Source: UBA6244 sp963676875 | Lineage (GTDB): Bacteria; Bacteroidota; Bacteroidia; Bacteroidales; F082 | NCBI GenBank assembly: GCA_963676875.1 | Contig: OY781436.1 | Coordinates: forward strand, 4,030,001-4,094,000 | Direction: 5' to 3' | DNA length: 64,000 nt | Shown: positions 34,655 to 43,107 of the stretch, piece by piece | Position numbering within the stretch: position 1 is the first letter of the stretch | Layout: each line of letters opens with the position of its first letter | Position numbers and translations under genes: made by a program | The notes under the pieces: model-generated | Database searches by the model: none | What the model was told of the DNA's origin: nothing | Seen by the model: the letters and a program-made list of their open reading frames with translations, nothing else

Positions 34655-37486
34655 TCACAAGCTAAACTTATCCTTCAGGAATTTTCCGGTATAGGATTCT
34701 TCGCATACGATGAGGTCTTCAGGGGTGCCTGCAAATACTAAGTTTCCGCCCTTGTCGCCTCCTTCAGGGCCTAAATCGATGACCCAATCTGCTGATTTAA
34801 TTACTTCTCCGTTGTGTTCAATCACCACGACCGAATGACCAATCTCAATGAGCGCGTTCAGTGAGATCAACAGTTTACTGATATCGTGGATGTGCAATCC
34901 GGTGGTAGGCTCGTCAAAAACAAAAAGGGTGGGAGAGTTGGGTGCTCCTTTGGCCAGAAATGAAGCCAATTTCACTCGTTGTGCCTCGCCGCCACTAAGT
35001 GTATTCGATGATTGACCCAAACGTAAATAACCCAATCCAACATCTGCCAAAGGTTGGATTTTCTCTATAATTTTTCTTTCCGTGGCATGAGTTTTTCCAT
35101 TTCCACCAAAAAATTCCAGGGCATGGTCGATGGTCATGTCGAGAATGTCGGCGATGTGCATGTCTTTGTATTTCACCTCCAGCACTTCTTCCTTAAAACG
35201 GGTTCCTCCGCAGGCATCACATTTCAGGAAAATGTCAGCCATAAATTGCATTTCAACTTTGATAACTCCCTCGCCTTCACATTGGTCGCAGCGTCCGCCG
35301 GGAACATTGAATGAAAAATATCCGGGTTTGTAACCGCGAAGTTTGGCCAACGACTGCGAAGCAAAGAGCGACCTGATTTCGTCAAAAGCCTTGAGATAGG
35401 TAGCCGGATTGGAGCGTGACGAGCGACCGATGGGGTTTTGGTCCACATATTCGATGGTGGAAATGCGGTTGACATCACCACCCAAATGGCTGAAACTACC
35501 GGTTTTGTCGCCATAACCGCCCAACTGTTTTTTTACTGCCGGAAAAAGGATGTCTTTCACCAAGGTGGATTTACCCGAACCACTCACACCGGTAATGACA
35601 GTCAACACATTCAAAGGAATGGTCACATCGATGTTTTTCAGGTTGTTTTCGTTGGCACCAAATATCTCGATAAAATTGGTCCAACGCCTGCGCATGGCCG
35701 GAATAGGTATGTTCATCCTGTGGGTGAGGTAACGGGCTGTATAGCTTTTGTCATCATGAATGAGTTCTTCAGGACTTCCTTGAAAAACCAACTCTCCACC
35801 GTGTTCACCGGCATCGGGACCAATGTCGATGATTTGGTCCGCTTGCATGATGACGTCTTCTTCGTGTTCTACAACAATTACCGTGTTTCCCAAATCGCGG
35901 AGGGCTTTCATCACCCGAATCAGTCGTTTGGTATCGCGTGGATGTAAGCCAATGCTGGGTTCGTCGAGGATATACATGGAGCCTACCAGGCTGCTTCCCA
36001 GCGATGTAGCCAGGTTGATACGTTGCGATTCGCCACCCGAAAGCGTGGAGGAGAGGCGGTTCAGGGTGAGGTAGCCCAATCCTACATCTATTAAAAAGGT
36101 CAAGCGTCCGGTGATTTCGGTCAATAACCTGCGAGCCACTTTTTCATCATGTTCAGAAAGCGTGAGTTGGTTGAAAAATGTCCAGGCTTCATCGAGCTGC
36201 ATGTGCACAATTTCCGAAATGGAATGGCCACCCACCTTTACGTAGTTGGCATCGGAGCGCAGGCGTGTTCCTTCACATTCAGGACAGGTAGTCTTGCCAC
36301 GATAGCGTGAAAGCATCACCCGATACTGAATTTTATAGGTTTGCTCTTCCACGTGGGCGAAAAAAGCATTGATTCCTTCAAAATGTTCGTTGCCGGTCCA
36401 AAGCAGCTCTTTCTGTTCCCTGGTAAGTTGGTAGTAAGGCTTGTGGATAGGGAAATCGAATTTGTAGGCACATTTTAATAGTTTTTCAAGCCACTCGCCC
36501 ATTTTCTCACCTTTCCAGCAGGCAACTGCTCCATCGTACACCGACAGGCTTTTGTTGGGAATCACCAAATCGGGGTCGATTCCGATGATGCTGCCAAATC
36601 CTTCACAGCGTTTGCAGGCACCATAGGGATTGTTGAAGGTAAAAAAGTTTACAGAAGGTTCCTCAAAGGTCATTCCATCCAATTCGAACTGATTGCTGAA
36701 ATTCCGGTATTGTTCTTCACCATCTATAGAGTATTGGATAATGCACTGTCCATGTCCTTCAAAATATGCCGTTTGAACCGAATCAGCAACACGTCCTCCC
36801 AAATCGACATCTGAAGTATCCACACGAATCCGGTCGATAACCAGATGACAAACATCCGATTTCTTCTTGCATACATTTGATGAGGAAAGCAACTCCTCAA
36901 TTTTAATCATCTCGTTGTTGAGCATAACTCTGCTAAACCCCTGTTGTAACAAAATTTGCAAATGTTGCTCAGGTTTTCGGCCATCTGCCATAATCACCGG
37001 CGACATGATTAATACCTGTGTGTCAGGAGCCAGATTCATCACAAATTCAGTTACATCCGTAATACTATGCCGCTTTACCGGACGTCTCGAGATGGGAGAA
37101 ATGGTTTCGCCGATGCGGGCAAACAGCAGTTTGATATATTCGTAAATTTCCGTTGAAGTACCAACGGTGGAGCGTGGATTGCGTGATTTGATTTTTTGCT
37201 CGATGGCGATTGCCGGAGAAATTCCGTGAATGGCATCCACATTGGGCTTGTCCATTCGTCCCAAAAACTGTCGGGCATAGGAGCTTAAACTCTCCACATA
37301 GCGTCGCTGCCCCTCTGCATACAAGGTGTCGAAAGCCAATGAGGATTTTCCGCTTCCCGAAAGTCCGGTAACGACTACCAGTTTGTTTCGGGGAATGACT
37401 ACACTCAGGTTTTTTAAGTTGTTGACCCTCGATTTTACAACTTCGATGGGGTTTTCAATATATTGACTGCTATTTTCGTCGGGCAT
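34655..37486 (-). CDS. uvrA: Excinuclease ABC subunit A (UvrA)
   Basis: A 943-residue UvrA, the damage-recognition ATPase of nucleotide excision repair, full length. Two ABC modules are present: Walker A GLSGSGKSSLAFDT (about residue 42) and GVSGSGKSTLVKD, signatures LSGGESQRINLA and LSGGEAQRVKLA. Zinc-finger cysteines are at CKRCEGFG, CPECEGTR and CDQCEGEG ... CDACGGTR. UvrB-binding and insertion domains fall between these. Monocistronic; divergent from the sigma factor gene with 160 bp between. Confidence 0.98.
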   Translation of the reverse strand: MPDENSSQYIENPIEVVKSRVNNLKNLSVVIPRNKLVVVTGLSGSGKSSLAFDTLYAEGQRRYVESLSSYARQFLGRMDKPNVDAIHGISPAIAIEQKIKSRNPRSTVGTSTEIYEYIKLLFARIGETISPISRRPVKRHSITDVTEFVMNLAPDTQVLIMSPVIMADGRKPEQHLQILLQQGFSRVMLNNEMIKIEELLSSSNVCKKKSDVCHLVIDRIRVDTSDVDLGGRVADSVQTAYFEGHGQCIIQYSIDGEEQYRNFSNQFELDGMTFEEPSVNFFTFNNPYGACKRCEGFGSIIGIDPDLVIPNKSLSVYDGAVACWKGEKMGEWLEKLLKCAYKFDFPIHKPYYQLTREQKELLWTGNEHFEGINAFFAHVEEQTYKIQYRVMLSRYRGKTTCPECEGTRLRSDANYVKVGGHSISEIVHMQLDEAWTFFNQLTLSEHDEKVARRLLTEITGRLTFLIDVGLGYLTLNRLSSTLSGGESQRINLATSLGSSLVGSMYILDEPSIGLHPRDTKRLIRVMKALRDLGNTVIVVEHEEDVIMQADQIIDIGPDAGEHGGELVFQGSPEELIHDDKSYTARYLTHRMNIPIPAMRRRWTNFIEIFGANENNLKNIDVTIPLNVLTVITGVSGSGKSTLVKDILFPAVKKQLGGYGDKTGSFSHLGGDVNRISTIEYVDQNPIGRSSRSNPATYLKAFDEIRSLFASQSLAKLRGYKPGYFSFNVPGGRCDQCEGEGVIKVEMQFMADIFLKCDACGGTRFKEEVLEVKYKDMHIADILDMTIDHALEFFGGNGKTHATERKIIEKIQPLADVGLGYLRLGQSSNTLSGGEAQRVKLASFLAKGAPNSPTLFVFDEPTTGLHIHDISKLLISLNALIEIGHSVVVIEHNGEVIKSADWVIDLGPEGGDKGGNLVFAGTPEDLIVCEESYTGKFLKDKFSL

Positions 37487-37521
37487 GAAATAAAAAATTG
37501 AACGACAAAATTAGCATATTA

Positions 37522-37552
37522 TTTGCTTTTTTAATTTATGTAGTTATATTTG
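37522..37552 (+). promoter_or_regulatory. Housekeeping promoter of the sigma factor gene
   Basis: TTTG at 37522-37525, exactly 19 bp, then TATATTTG at 37545-37552: a full match to the Bacteroidota -33/-7 consensus. The transcript would start near 37558, leaving a leader of about 88 nt. Confidence 0.75.
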
Positions 37553-37646
37553 CATAAGATTTAACAATTACTAACCAAAATCTGGAGGACGATTATCGAT
37601 TAAACTTATACTTTTTTTGTAACACATTAACACAAAAACTGGTAAT

Positions 37647-38234
37647 ATGAGTTTAACTGTCGTATCCGAAAACGAACTGATTAGAAATTATCTAAACGGT
37701 GATCACTCCAGTCTTCAAACCTTAATCGAACGTCACCAGAGTAGGTTATATTCCTATATCTATTTGTTGGTAAAAGACAAACAACTAGCAGATGATATTT
37801 TTCAGGATACCTATGTTAAAGTGATTAATACCCTCAAGCAGGGCAACTACAAGGATGAAGGAAAATTTATCCAGTGGGTAATGAGAATTGCACATAATCT
37901 GGTAATCGATCATTTTCGCAAGCAGAAAAAAGTGAATTTTGTTGACAGTCGTACCAACGAGTACGATATTTTCGATACCATTCGTTTTACCGACCCATCG
38001 GTGGAAGAACAATTGGTGACCAATCAAATTCATGCGGACGTAAAAAAATTACTTGATTATCTACCCGAAGAACAACGCGAAGTCCTGCACCTACGCTGTT
38101 ACGCAGGCTTAAGTTTTAAAGACATTGCCGACCAGACAGATGTGAGCATCAATACTGCTCTTGGCCGTATGCGTTATGCGTTAATCAATTTGAGGAAGAT
38201 GATTGCCGAAAAACAAATTGTGCTTACTGTATAA
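37647..38234 (+). CDS. ECF-type RNA polymerase sigma-70 factor
   Basis: A 195-residue sigma factor with region 2 (about residues 20-90: LADDIFQDTYVKV and FIQWVMRIAHNLVIDHFRKQKK) and region 4 (about 130-185: YLPEEQREVLHLRCYAGLSFKDIADQTDVSINTALGRM). No region 1.1 or 3. It binds core RNA polymerase and directs a specific promoter class. No FecR-like or TM anti-sigma gene follows, unlike TonB-linked ECF systems, so it is likely a broadly conserved RpoE/SigW-like factor. A 60-residue protein gene follows 108 bp downstream, before a terminator. Confidence 0.92.
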   Translation: MSLTVVSENELIRNYLNGDHSSLQTLIERHQSRLYSYIYLLVKDKQLADDIFQDTYVKVINTLKQGNYKDEGKFIQWVMRIAHNLVIDHFRKQKKVNFVDSRTNEYDIFDTIRFTDPSVEEQLVTNQIHADVKKLLDYLPEEQREVLHLRCYAGLSFKDIADQTDVSINTALGRMRYALINLRKMIAEKQIVLTV

Positions 38235-38342
38235 CGAGTCAGAATAAAAGTTTCTTTTTCCCGTACTATTTTTTTATTTGCAAGCAATATTCCGGCTGGT
38301 ACATCGTTTAAATTTAACAATATGTATCATTAAAGCTTGCCT

Positions 38343-38525
38343 ATGATCAAAAATACTACGCTAAGAGATTCCCAAAAACTTCTTCCCGAATCTGCCCAAA
38401 AGCTTGTAAAAAAAACTTGCGTAAGGCCATCTCGGTTTGCCATGAAGTTTGTACTTGGTTACGCAGCAGCTCTTGAAGTGCTTAAAACCAATACCATTGG
38501 GTCGACAAATGTACTCCTGAATTAA
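38343..38525 (+). CDS. Small protein downstream of the sigma factor gene
   Basis: A 60-residue basic protein from the ATG at 38343 (a TTG two codons upstream is less likely). It has an amphipathic middle (SRFAMKFVLGYAAALEVLKT) and ends STNVLLN. I do not recognise a named family. The layout (sigma gene, short gene, strong terminator) suggests a cotranscribed partner, possibly one that modulates the sigma factor, but this is only inference. Confidence 0.55.
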   Translation: MIKNTTLRDSQKLLPESAQKLVKKTCVRPSRFAMKFVLGYAAALEVLKTNTIGSTNVLLN

Positions 38526-38546
38526 CCAATTTTGGATGAAAAGGAT

Positions 38547-38576
38547 AAAGCACTCTTTCGGGAGCGCTTTTTTTTT
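38547..38576 (+). terminator. Intrinsic terminator after the sigma factor operon
   Basis: AAAGCACTC pairs with GAGCGCTTT (one A-C mismatch) around a short TTTCGG-type loop, then nine T in total. It lies 21 bp after the small gene. Confidence 0.85.
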
Positions 38577-38598
38577 GTGCCTTCAATTTTTTGACGCC

Positions 38599-39240
38599 CT
38601 AAATGGCCAGTTTGAAAAACATCTGATTTTCATCACTTTGCATGGATATCACGTCCATAACGATTAAATCTGAAAGCATATCCTCTACTTGATGTTTTGA
38701 TAACCCCAGCGATGTTTTTAGTTGATCGAAGCTTATTTCCTGATGGCTTTCAATAAGTGTAAGCAACTGTTTAATAGATTCATTGTAGGTAATTACTACA
38801 GCTTCATCGGTAGCCTGTTTTTTCCATACCTTGATTTGAATTCCGTTGGCTAATACAATTTGGTCTTTTACTCTTACAAAAACCTTATATTTTCCTTGCA
38901 CATCCGGTGCGCGGTGTGGCAGTGCATCACTGTGTGGGACTTTTACTTCCAGCACTTTTTTTCCTTCCAGCGACCATTCTTTGGAGGTGAATAATACTTC
39001 CGGTTGACAATACATTCCGGCTGCTTGTTGTATCATGTAAAATTCTTCTTCCGATCGAATTCCTGCAATGGCACCATTGTCTTTTACGCCAATTAATAAA
39101 GTGCCGCCGTCTGTATTGGCAAAGGCTACCAATGATCGTGCAATTTTTGCTGCATCCGACACCTCAAATTTGAAGTCCAGATGAAGGTGCTCGCCTTGCT
39201 CGATTAGTGCTCGTATGGGGTGCTTCTTATTTTTTAACAT
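38599..39240 (-). CDS. AlbA_2 (Schlafen AAA_4-type) domain protein
   Basis: A 213-residue protein from the ATG at 39240; a TTG at 39249 overlaps a possible -7 element, TATTTTTG. The AlbA_2 domain (about residues 12-135) is recognised by E-x-x-x-LDFKFEV, ARSLVAFANTDGGTLLIGVKDNGAIAG and VFVRVKDQIVLANG. A C-terminal winged-helix-like region follows (about 150-210). Such proteins are putative nucleic-acid or NTP-binding regulators; the function is unknown. Convergent with the sigma operon and 89 bp downstream of pyrI on the same strand. Confidence 0.78.
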   Translation of the reverse strand: MLKNKKHPIRALIEQGEHLHLDFKFEVSDAAKIARSLVAFANTDGGTLLIGVKDNGAIAGIRSEEEFYMIQQAAGMYCQPEVLFTSKEWSLEGKKVLEVKVPHSDALPHRAPDVQGKYKVFVRVKDQIVLANGIQIKVWKKQATDEAVVITYNESIKQLLTLIESHQEISFDQLKTSLGLSKHQVEDMLSDLIVMDVISMQSDENQMFFKLAI

Positions 39241-39277
39241 GGGATGCAAAAATACAAACCTTAACGAAGTAAACGAA

Positions 39278-39309
39278 AATAGCCTCCAATTCTTTTATTG
39301 AAGGCTATT
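39278..39309 (-). terminator. Probable terminator of pyrBI
   Basis: AATAGCC...CAAT and ATTG...GGCTATT form a stem of about 12 bp with one mismatch and a 6-nt loop, 30 bp after the pyrI stop. The T-tract on the minus strand is short (TTTTCGTTT). Confidence 0.6.
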
Positions 39310-39338
39310 ATAATAATGACCATGCGGTCAGGAATTTT

Positions 39339-39806
39339 CTACAAAAACTCGATACTGCCTTTGTCCATGGTTTTTTCACAGTACTGACACCAGAGTTTCA
39401 TGGTACCTTTGTGGTCGGTGATAACCTTGAACTTGGTAGGTACATTCTGGTTGTTGGTTACACACTTTGGATTGAAGCATTTCACAATTTTTTCAACCGT
39501 TTTGGGCAAATTGATGGATTGCTTTTTCACCACTTCGTAGTCGCGGATTTCAATAAGTGTGGCCGATGGGGCTACCAAAGCAATTTTGCTGAAGTCTTCC
39601 TTTTCAAAAAACTTGTCGCTGATTTTGATAATCCCTTTTTTGCCGTATTTGCTACTGGAAAGGTTGGTTCCGAAATATACCTGATGGGTGGTGTTTTCTA
39701 ATCCCAGAATTTTAAATACCCGAAAGGTGTTCCCGGCTTCTATGTGATCGATTACGGTTCCGTTGTTGATGGCCGACACAATCAATTCAGTTCTTTTATT
39801 TTTCAT
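39339..39806 (-). CDS. pyrI: Aspartate carbamoyltransferase regulatory subunit PyrI
   Basis: A 155-residue PyrI. The N-terminal allosteric domain (residues 1-100) has the NTP-binding VSAINNGTVIDHIEAGN, and the C-terminal zinc domain has C-x4-C (CFNPKC) and C-x2-C (CQYC). It binds CTP/ATP and regulates the PyrB catalytic trimers, forming the class B holoenzyme. It follows pyrB by 35 bp. Confidence 0.96.
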   Translation of the reverse strand: MKNKRTELIVSAINNGTVIDHIEAGNTFRVFKILGLENTTHQVYFGTNLSSSKYGKKGIIKISDKFFEKEDFSKIALVAPSATLIEIRDYEVVKKQSINLPKTVEKIVKCFNPKCVTNNQNVPTKFKVITDHKGTMKLWCQYCEKTMDKGSIEFL

Positions 39807-39841
39807 GGTTCCTTTTTTTATTGTTAATGAATGATTTCCGG

Positions 39842-40759
39842 CTATTTCAAACCTAGTATGGCTGCAATGAGTGCTTGACGAACGTAAACTCCGTTGCGGG
39901 CTTGTTGAAAATAATAAGCCTTTGGATTGTCGTCCACATCTTCTGAAATTTCGTTTACACGCGGTAGCGGATGTAATATGCGCATGTTCTCTTTGGAGTT
40001 TTGCAGCATATTGTTGTCGAGGATATAGGAATTCTTCACCTTTTCGTATTCCAACGGATCAGGAAAACGTTCTCCCTGGATACGGGTCATGTATATAATG
40101 TCCATGGAATCAATAACTTCGGCGATGTCTGTGTATTGGAAGTAATCAAGGTCAGCGTCTTTTATCCATTTTTTAACGGCACTAGGTAATTTGAGTGATT
40201 CGGGAGAAACCAGATGGAATGTAGCGTTGAAAAGCGTAAGTGCCTGAACAAGTGAATGTACAGTTCTGCCATATTTTAAATCACCAACCAAAGCGATGTG
40301 AATGTTTTCGAGTGTTCCCTGAGTTTTTCGAATGGAGTATAAGTCGAGCAAACATTGGGTAGGATGCTGGTTTGCACCGTCGCCTGCGTTGATGATGGGC
40401 ACCGGACTTACCTCACTGGCAAAGCGTGCACTTCCATCGATGGGATTACGCATTACAATAAGGTCGGAATAATTACTTACCGTTAAAATGGTGTCTTTCA
40501 GCGATTCCCCTTTGCGCACGCTGGACGTATCGGCGCTGGCGAAACCAATAATACTGCCTCCCATGTACTGAACGGCACTTTCAAAAGAAAGACGTGTACG
40601 TGTGGAAGGTTCGAAAAACAGGGAGGCAACAACATGTTGATCCAATAGTTTTTGACGAACGTTTTTTTCAAATTCTTCAGCAATGTCGAGCACCTGAAGG
40701 ATTTCTTCTTTGCTGTAATCGGTGATTGAAATGAGGCTTCTGCCTTTGAGTTTACTCAT
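39842..40759 (-). CDS. pyrB: Aspartate carbamoyltransferase catalytic subunit PyrB
   Basis: A 305-residue PyrB, which condenses carbamoyl phosphate and aspartate in de novo pyrimidine synthesis. Motifs are FFEPSTRTRLSFE (carbamoyl-phosphate binding) and HPTQCLLDLYSI, with RIQGERF and HPLPRVNEI. The start ATG at 40759 overlaps the stop of a 49-codon leader ORF by 8 bp, and a terminator hairpin precedes it by 29 bp. Expression is therefore probably controlled by attenuation. Confidence 0.97.
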   Translation of the reverse strand: MSKLKGRSLISITDYSKEEILQVLDIAEEFEKNVRQKLLDQHVVASLFFEPSTRTRLSFESAVQYMGGSIIGFASADTSSVRKGESLKDTILTVSNYSDLIVMRNPIDGSARFASEVSPVPIINAGDGANQHPTQCLLDLYSIRKTQGTLENIHIALVGDLKYGRTVHSLVQALTLFNATFHLVSPESLKLPSAVKKWIKDADLDYFQYTDIAEVIDSMDIIYMTRIQGERFPDPLEYEKVKNSYILDNNMLQNSKENMRILHPLPRVNEISEDVDDNPKAYYFQQARNGVYVRQALIAAILGLK

Positions 40760-40901
40760 ATTTCACGTGCTTAGGTTTGGTTAAGGTAAAAAAAAGACGG
40801 TCACCAATGAAGGAGACCGTCTTTAAATTATTGTTTATGACCCCGTTGTATGAGGTCGTCAGGTTCTTTTTTCTGATACTTGTAATCCGTGATTTCTGCA
40901 T
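40752..40901 (-). CDS. Putative pyrB leader peptide (pyrL-like)
   Basis: A 49-codon ORF from the ATG at 40901 to a TAA that overlaps the pyrB ATG (TATGAGTAA). The peptide begins MQKSRITSIRKKN and ends TKPKHVKYE. It reads through the pause-like hairpin (40839-40857) and the whole terminator hairpin, whose eight U are read as part of Leu-Phe-Phe. In E. coli a 44-residue leader peptide, pyrL, has the same layout and lets ribosomes melt the attenuator when UTP is scarce. No homology at the peptide level is needed or claimed. A likely -7 element is at 40911-40918, so the 5' leader may be only a few nucleotides. Confidence 0.6.
   Translation of the reverse strand: MQKSRITSIRKKNLTTSYNGVINNNLKTVSFIGDRLFFTLTKPKHVKYE
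40788..40824 (-). terminator. pyrB attenuator (intrinsic terminator within the leader)
   Basis: A perfect 10-bp stem, AAAGACGGTC/GACCGTCTTT, with a 12-nt loop, then eight T on the minus strand, ending 29 bp before the pyrB ATG. Upstream in the transcript is a hairpin GACCUC/GGGGUC (40839-40857, 7-nt loop) and an A/U-rich spacer of 14 nt, resembling a pause site. Confidence 0.85.
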
Positions 40902-40910
40902 ATCAGGGTG

Positions 40911-40918
40911 CAAATATA
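40911..40918 (-). promoter_or_regulatory. Candidate -7 element of pyrBI
   Basis: Minus-strand TATATTTG, exact TAnnTTTG match, 152 bp upstream of the pyrB ATG and immediately before the leader ORF. A T-run lies about 22 bp upstream. Confidence 0.5.
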
Positions 40919-41007
40919 CATTCAAAATACACGTCGCATGAAAAAAACTGAAGGATTATTATCGGAGTTTTAAACAGGTTACCAACTTTCGTAAAAAGGT
41001 GTGATGA

Positions 41008-41841
41008 CTATATCAACCCGGATTCCTTGAGGTAAGTGGCCATTTCGGTCTGAAGTTTTTCAGCTTCTAGTGCGGCATTGTTGGCAAAATCTTCCTTGTT
41101 GGAGGCAAAGATGATGCCTCGTGATGAGTTCACCAACAAACCGCAACGATCGTTCATGGCATTCTTGGCCACCTCCGAAAGGCTGCCTCCCTGTGCGCCA
41201 ATACCCGGTACCAAAAGAAAATGATCGGGGGCAATTTCTCGCACTGTTCTCAGTGATTCAGCTTTGGTGGCACCAACAACGAACATCAGCTGATCGGTGG
41301 TTCCCCAGGATTGACTTGTTTTGAGCACTTTTTCAAAAAGCACATTTCCGGATTGGCTTTCTTCCATCAATTGAAAATCCTCTGCAGATTTGTTGGACGT
41401 AAGTGCTAACACGATACTCCATTTACCGGGATATTTCATAAATGGTTTCACGGTGTCTTCACCCATATAAGGTGAAAGCGTGACAGCGTCAAAATCCATG
41501 TGTCCGAAGAAGGTAGCGGCATACATGGCTGAGGTATTTCCAATATCTCCCCGTTTGGCATCGGCAATCAAAAATAGTTCGGGAAAGTTGGTGCGGATAT
41601 ATTTAACTGTTTTTTCAAGTGAAATCCAGCCTGCCACACCATTGGCTTCGTAAAAAGCCAGGTTGGGTTTGTAGGCTACTGTCAGATGATGGGTGGCATC
41701 AACTATTTGTTTATTAAACTCAAATATTGGGTCTTTCAGCTTTAAAAGATGGGCAGGGATTTTCTGCAAATCGGAGTCGAGTCCGATACACAGAAAAGAC
41801 TTTTTTCTGACTATTTGTTCAAATAATTGGTCTCTGTTCAT
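41008..41841 (-). CDS. pyrF: Orotidine 5'-phosphate decarboxylase (type 2)
   Basis: A 277-residue PyrF from the ATG at 41841. It is a TIM-barrel decarboxylase for the last UMP step, with catalytic segment LIADAKRGDIGNT (D-x-K-x-x-D) and SPYMGEDTV; VPGIGAQGG binds phosphate. The length and sequence fit the longer type 2 (PyrF-2) group. It starts 4 bp after the prfA stop, a linkage common in Bacteroidota, so pyrF is cotranscribed with prfA. Confidence 0.95.
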   Translation of the reverse strand: MNRDQLFEQIVRKKSFLCIGLDSDLQKIPAHLLKLKDPIFEFNKQIVDATHHLTVAYKPNLAFYEANGVAGWISLEKTVKYIRTNFPELFLIADAKRGDIGNTSAMYAATFFGHMDFDAVTLSPYMGEDTVKPFMKYPGKWSIVLALTSNKSAEDFQLMEESQSGNVLFEKVLKTSQSWGTTDQLMFVVGATKAESLRTVREIAPDHFLLVPGIGAQGGSLSEVAKNAMNDRCGLLVNSSRGIIFASNKEDFANNAALEAEKLQTEMATYLKESGLI

Positions 41842-41845
41842 GAGA

Positions 41846-42922
41846 TTAATTGAATTCTTCTTTGAGGCGCTCGGCGTTTTCAGCCATTTGCAGTTTTTCA
41901 ATAATTTCCTGAATATCACCATCCATAATGGGCATCAGGTTGTACAGTGTGAGGTTGATTCGGTGATCAGTTACCCTTCCCTGTGGCCAATTGTAGGTTC
42001 TGATTTTTGCTGAACGGTCGCCGGTAGAAACCATGGTTTTACGTTTTCCGGACATTTCTTCCAGATGCTTAGTGTATTCCATGTCGTAGAGGCGATTCCT
42101 CAAAACCTTTAATGCCTTGTTATAGTTTTTGAGCTGTGATTTTTCATCCTGACAAGTAACCACAAGTCCGCTGGGAATGTGGGTGAGCCTGATGGCCGAA
42201 TAGGTGGTGTTTACAGACTGTCCGCCGGGTCCTGAGGAGCAATAAGTATCTTTTCTGATATCTTTTTCGTTGAGTTCGATGTCGAATTCTTCCGCTTCGG
42301 GAAGCACCACTACCGATGCTGCGGAGGTGTGGATTCGCCCCTGGGTTTCGGTTTTGGGTACACGTTGCACGCGATGTACTCCAGATTCAAACTTAAGTAA
42401 TCCGTATGCTCCCGGACCTGTAACGCTGAACACTACTTCTTTATAACCTCCAGCTGTACCTTCGTTTACACCTGTTACTTCAATTTTCCATCGTTTGGTT
42501 TCACAATATTTTTGGTACATGCGAAACAAGTCGCCGGCAAATATACTGGCTTCATCGCCTCCGGTGCCGGCCCTGATTTCCATCACTGCGTTTTTGGAGT
42601 CCTGGGGATCCTTTGGAATGAGGAGCATGCGGATATTTTCTTCCATTGCTTCACGTGCCGGAATCAGTTCTTCCAATTCGTCTTTGGCCATGGCGCGAAA
42701 CTCAGGATCCTTTTCGGTGTCCAGTACTTCTTGAGCGCTTTCTATGTTGTTTACCAGCACTTTATATTCTTTGTAAGCAAGCACAACCGGCTCTAAATCC
42801 TTATAGTCCTTGTTCAGCTTTACAAATTTTTTCATATCTGCCATCACAGCAGGGTCGTTCATTTGGTCAGCGATTTCTTCCCATCGGTTTTTAATCACCT
42901 CAAGTTTATCGAGTATCTCCAC
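41846..42922 (-). CDS. prfA: Peptide chain release factor 1
   Basis: A 358-residue RF1, with the GGQ peptidyl-hydrolysis motif in SSGPGGQSVNTTYSAIRL and the UAA/UAG decoding domain earlier. EIRAGTGGDEASIFAGDLFRMY is a hallmark. I chose the GTG at 42922. A TTG at 42931 is possible, but the longer frame from an ATG at 42985 starts upstream of the candidate -7 element at 42941-42948, so it is unlikely. pyrF follows 4 bp downstream. Confidence 0.95.
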   Translation of the reverse strand: MEILDKLEVIKNRWEEIADQMNDPAVMADMKKFVKLNKDYKDLEPVVLAYKEYKVLVNNIESAQEVLDTEKDPEFRAMAKDELEELIPAREAMEENIRMLLIPKDPQDSKNAVMEIRAGTGGDEASIFAGDLFRMYQKYCETKRWKIEVTGVNEGTAGGYKEVVFSVTGPGAYGLLKFESGVHRVQRVPKTETQGRIHTSAASVVVLPEAEEFDIELNEKDIRKDTYCSSGPGGQSVNTTYSAIRLTHIPSGLVVTCQDEKSQLKNYNKALKVLRNRLYDMEYTKHLEEMSGKRKTMVSTGDRSAKIRTYNWPQGRVTDHRINLTLYNLMPIMDGDIQEIIEKLQMAENAERLKEEFN

Positions 42923-42940
42923 GTTGTTCAATTTTGGTGG

Positions 42941-42948
42941 CAAAGGTA
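42941..42948 (-). promoter_or_regulatory. Candidate -7 element for prfA-pyrF
   Basis: Minus-strand TACCTTTG, exact TAnnTTTG match. The TSS would be near 42935, which places the start codon at 42931 or 42922. Confidence 0.5.
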
Positions 42949-43107
42949 AGAAAAATCGCGGTGCAGCTATGCTGGAAAAGTTCATGGTTATTATGTGAAC
43001 CGTCTATGATTTCATAGTTTGAAGGGTTGTTTTGTGGATAAAAAGGATGCCTGCTAATTTCATGTTAATTTTTTCCGGCAAGGAATTGTTGATCAAATTC
43101 AATTGAA

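Noticed and set aside
40803..40860. PyrR-binding loop in the pyrB leader
   Set aside because: No match to the conserved PyrR loop sequence was seen. The leader ORF and hairpin fit the pyrL-type layout better.
43020..43050. TTATCCACA-like DnaA box upstream of prfA
   Set aside because: A single box. An origin needs a cluster, and none is present.
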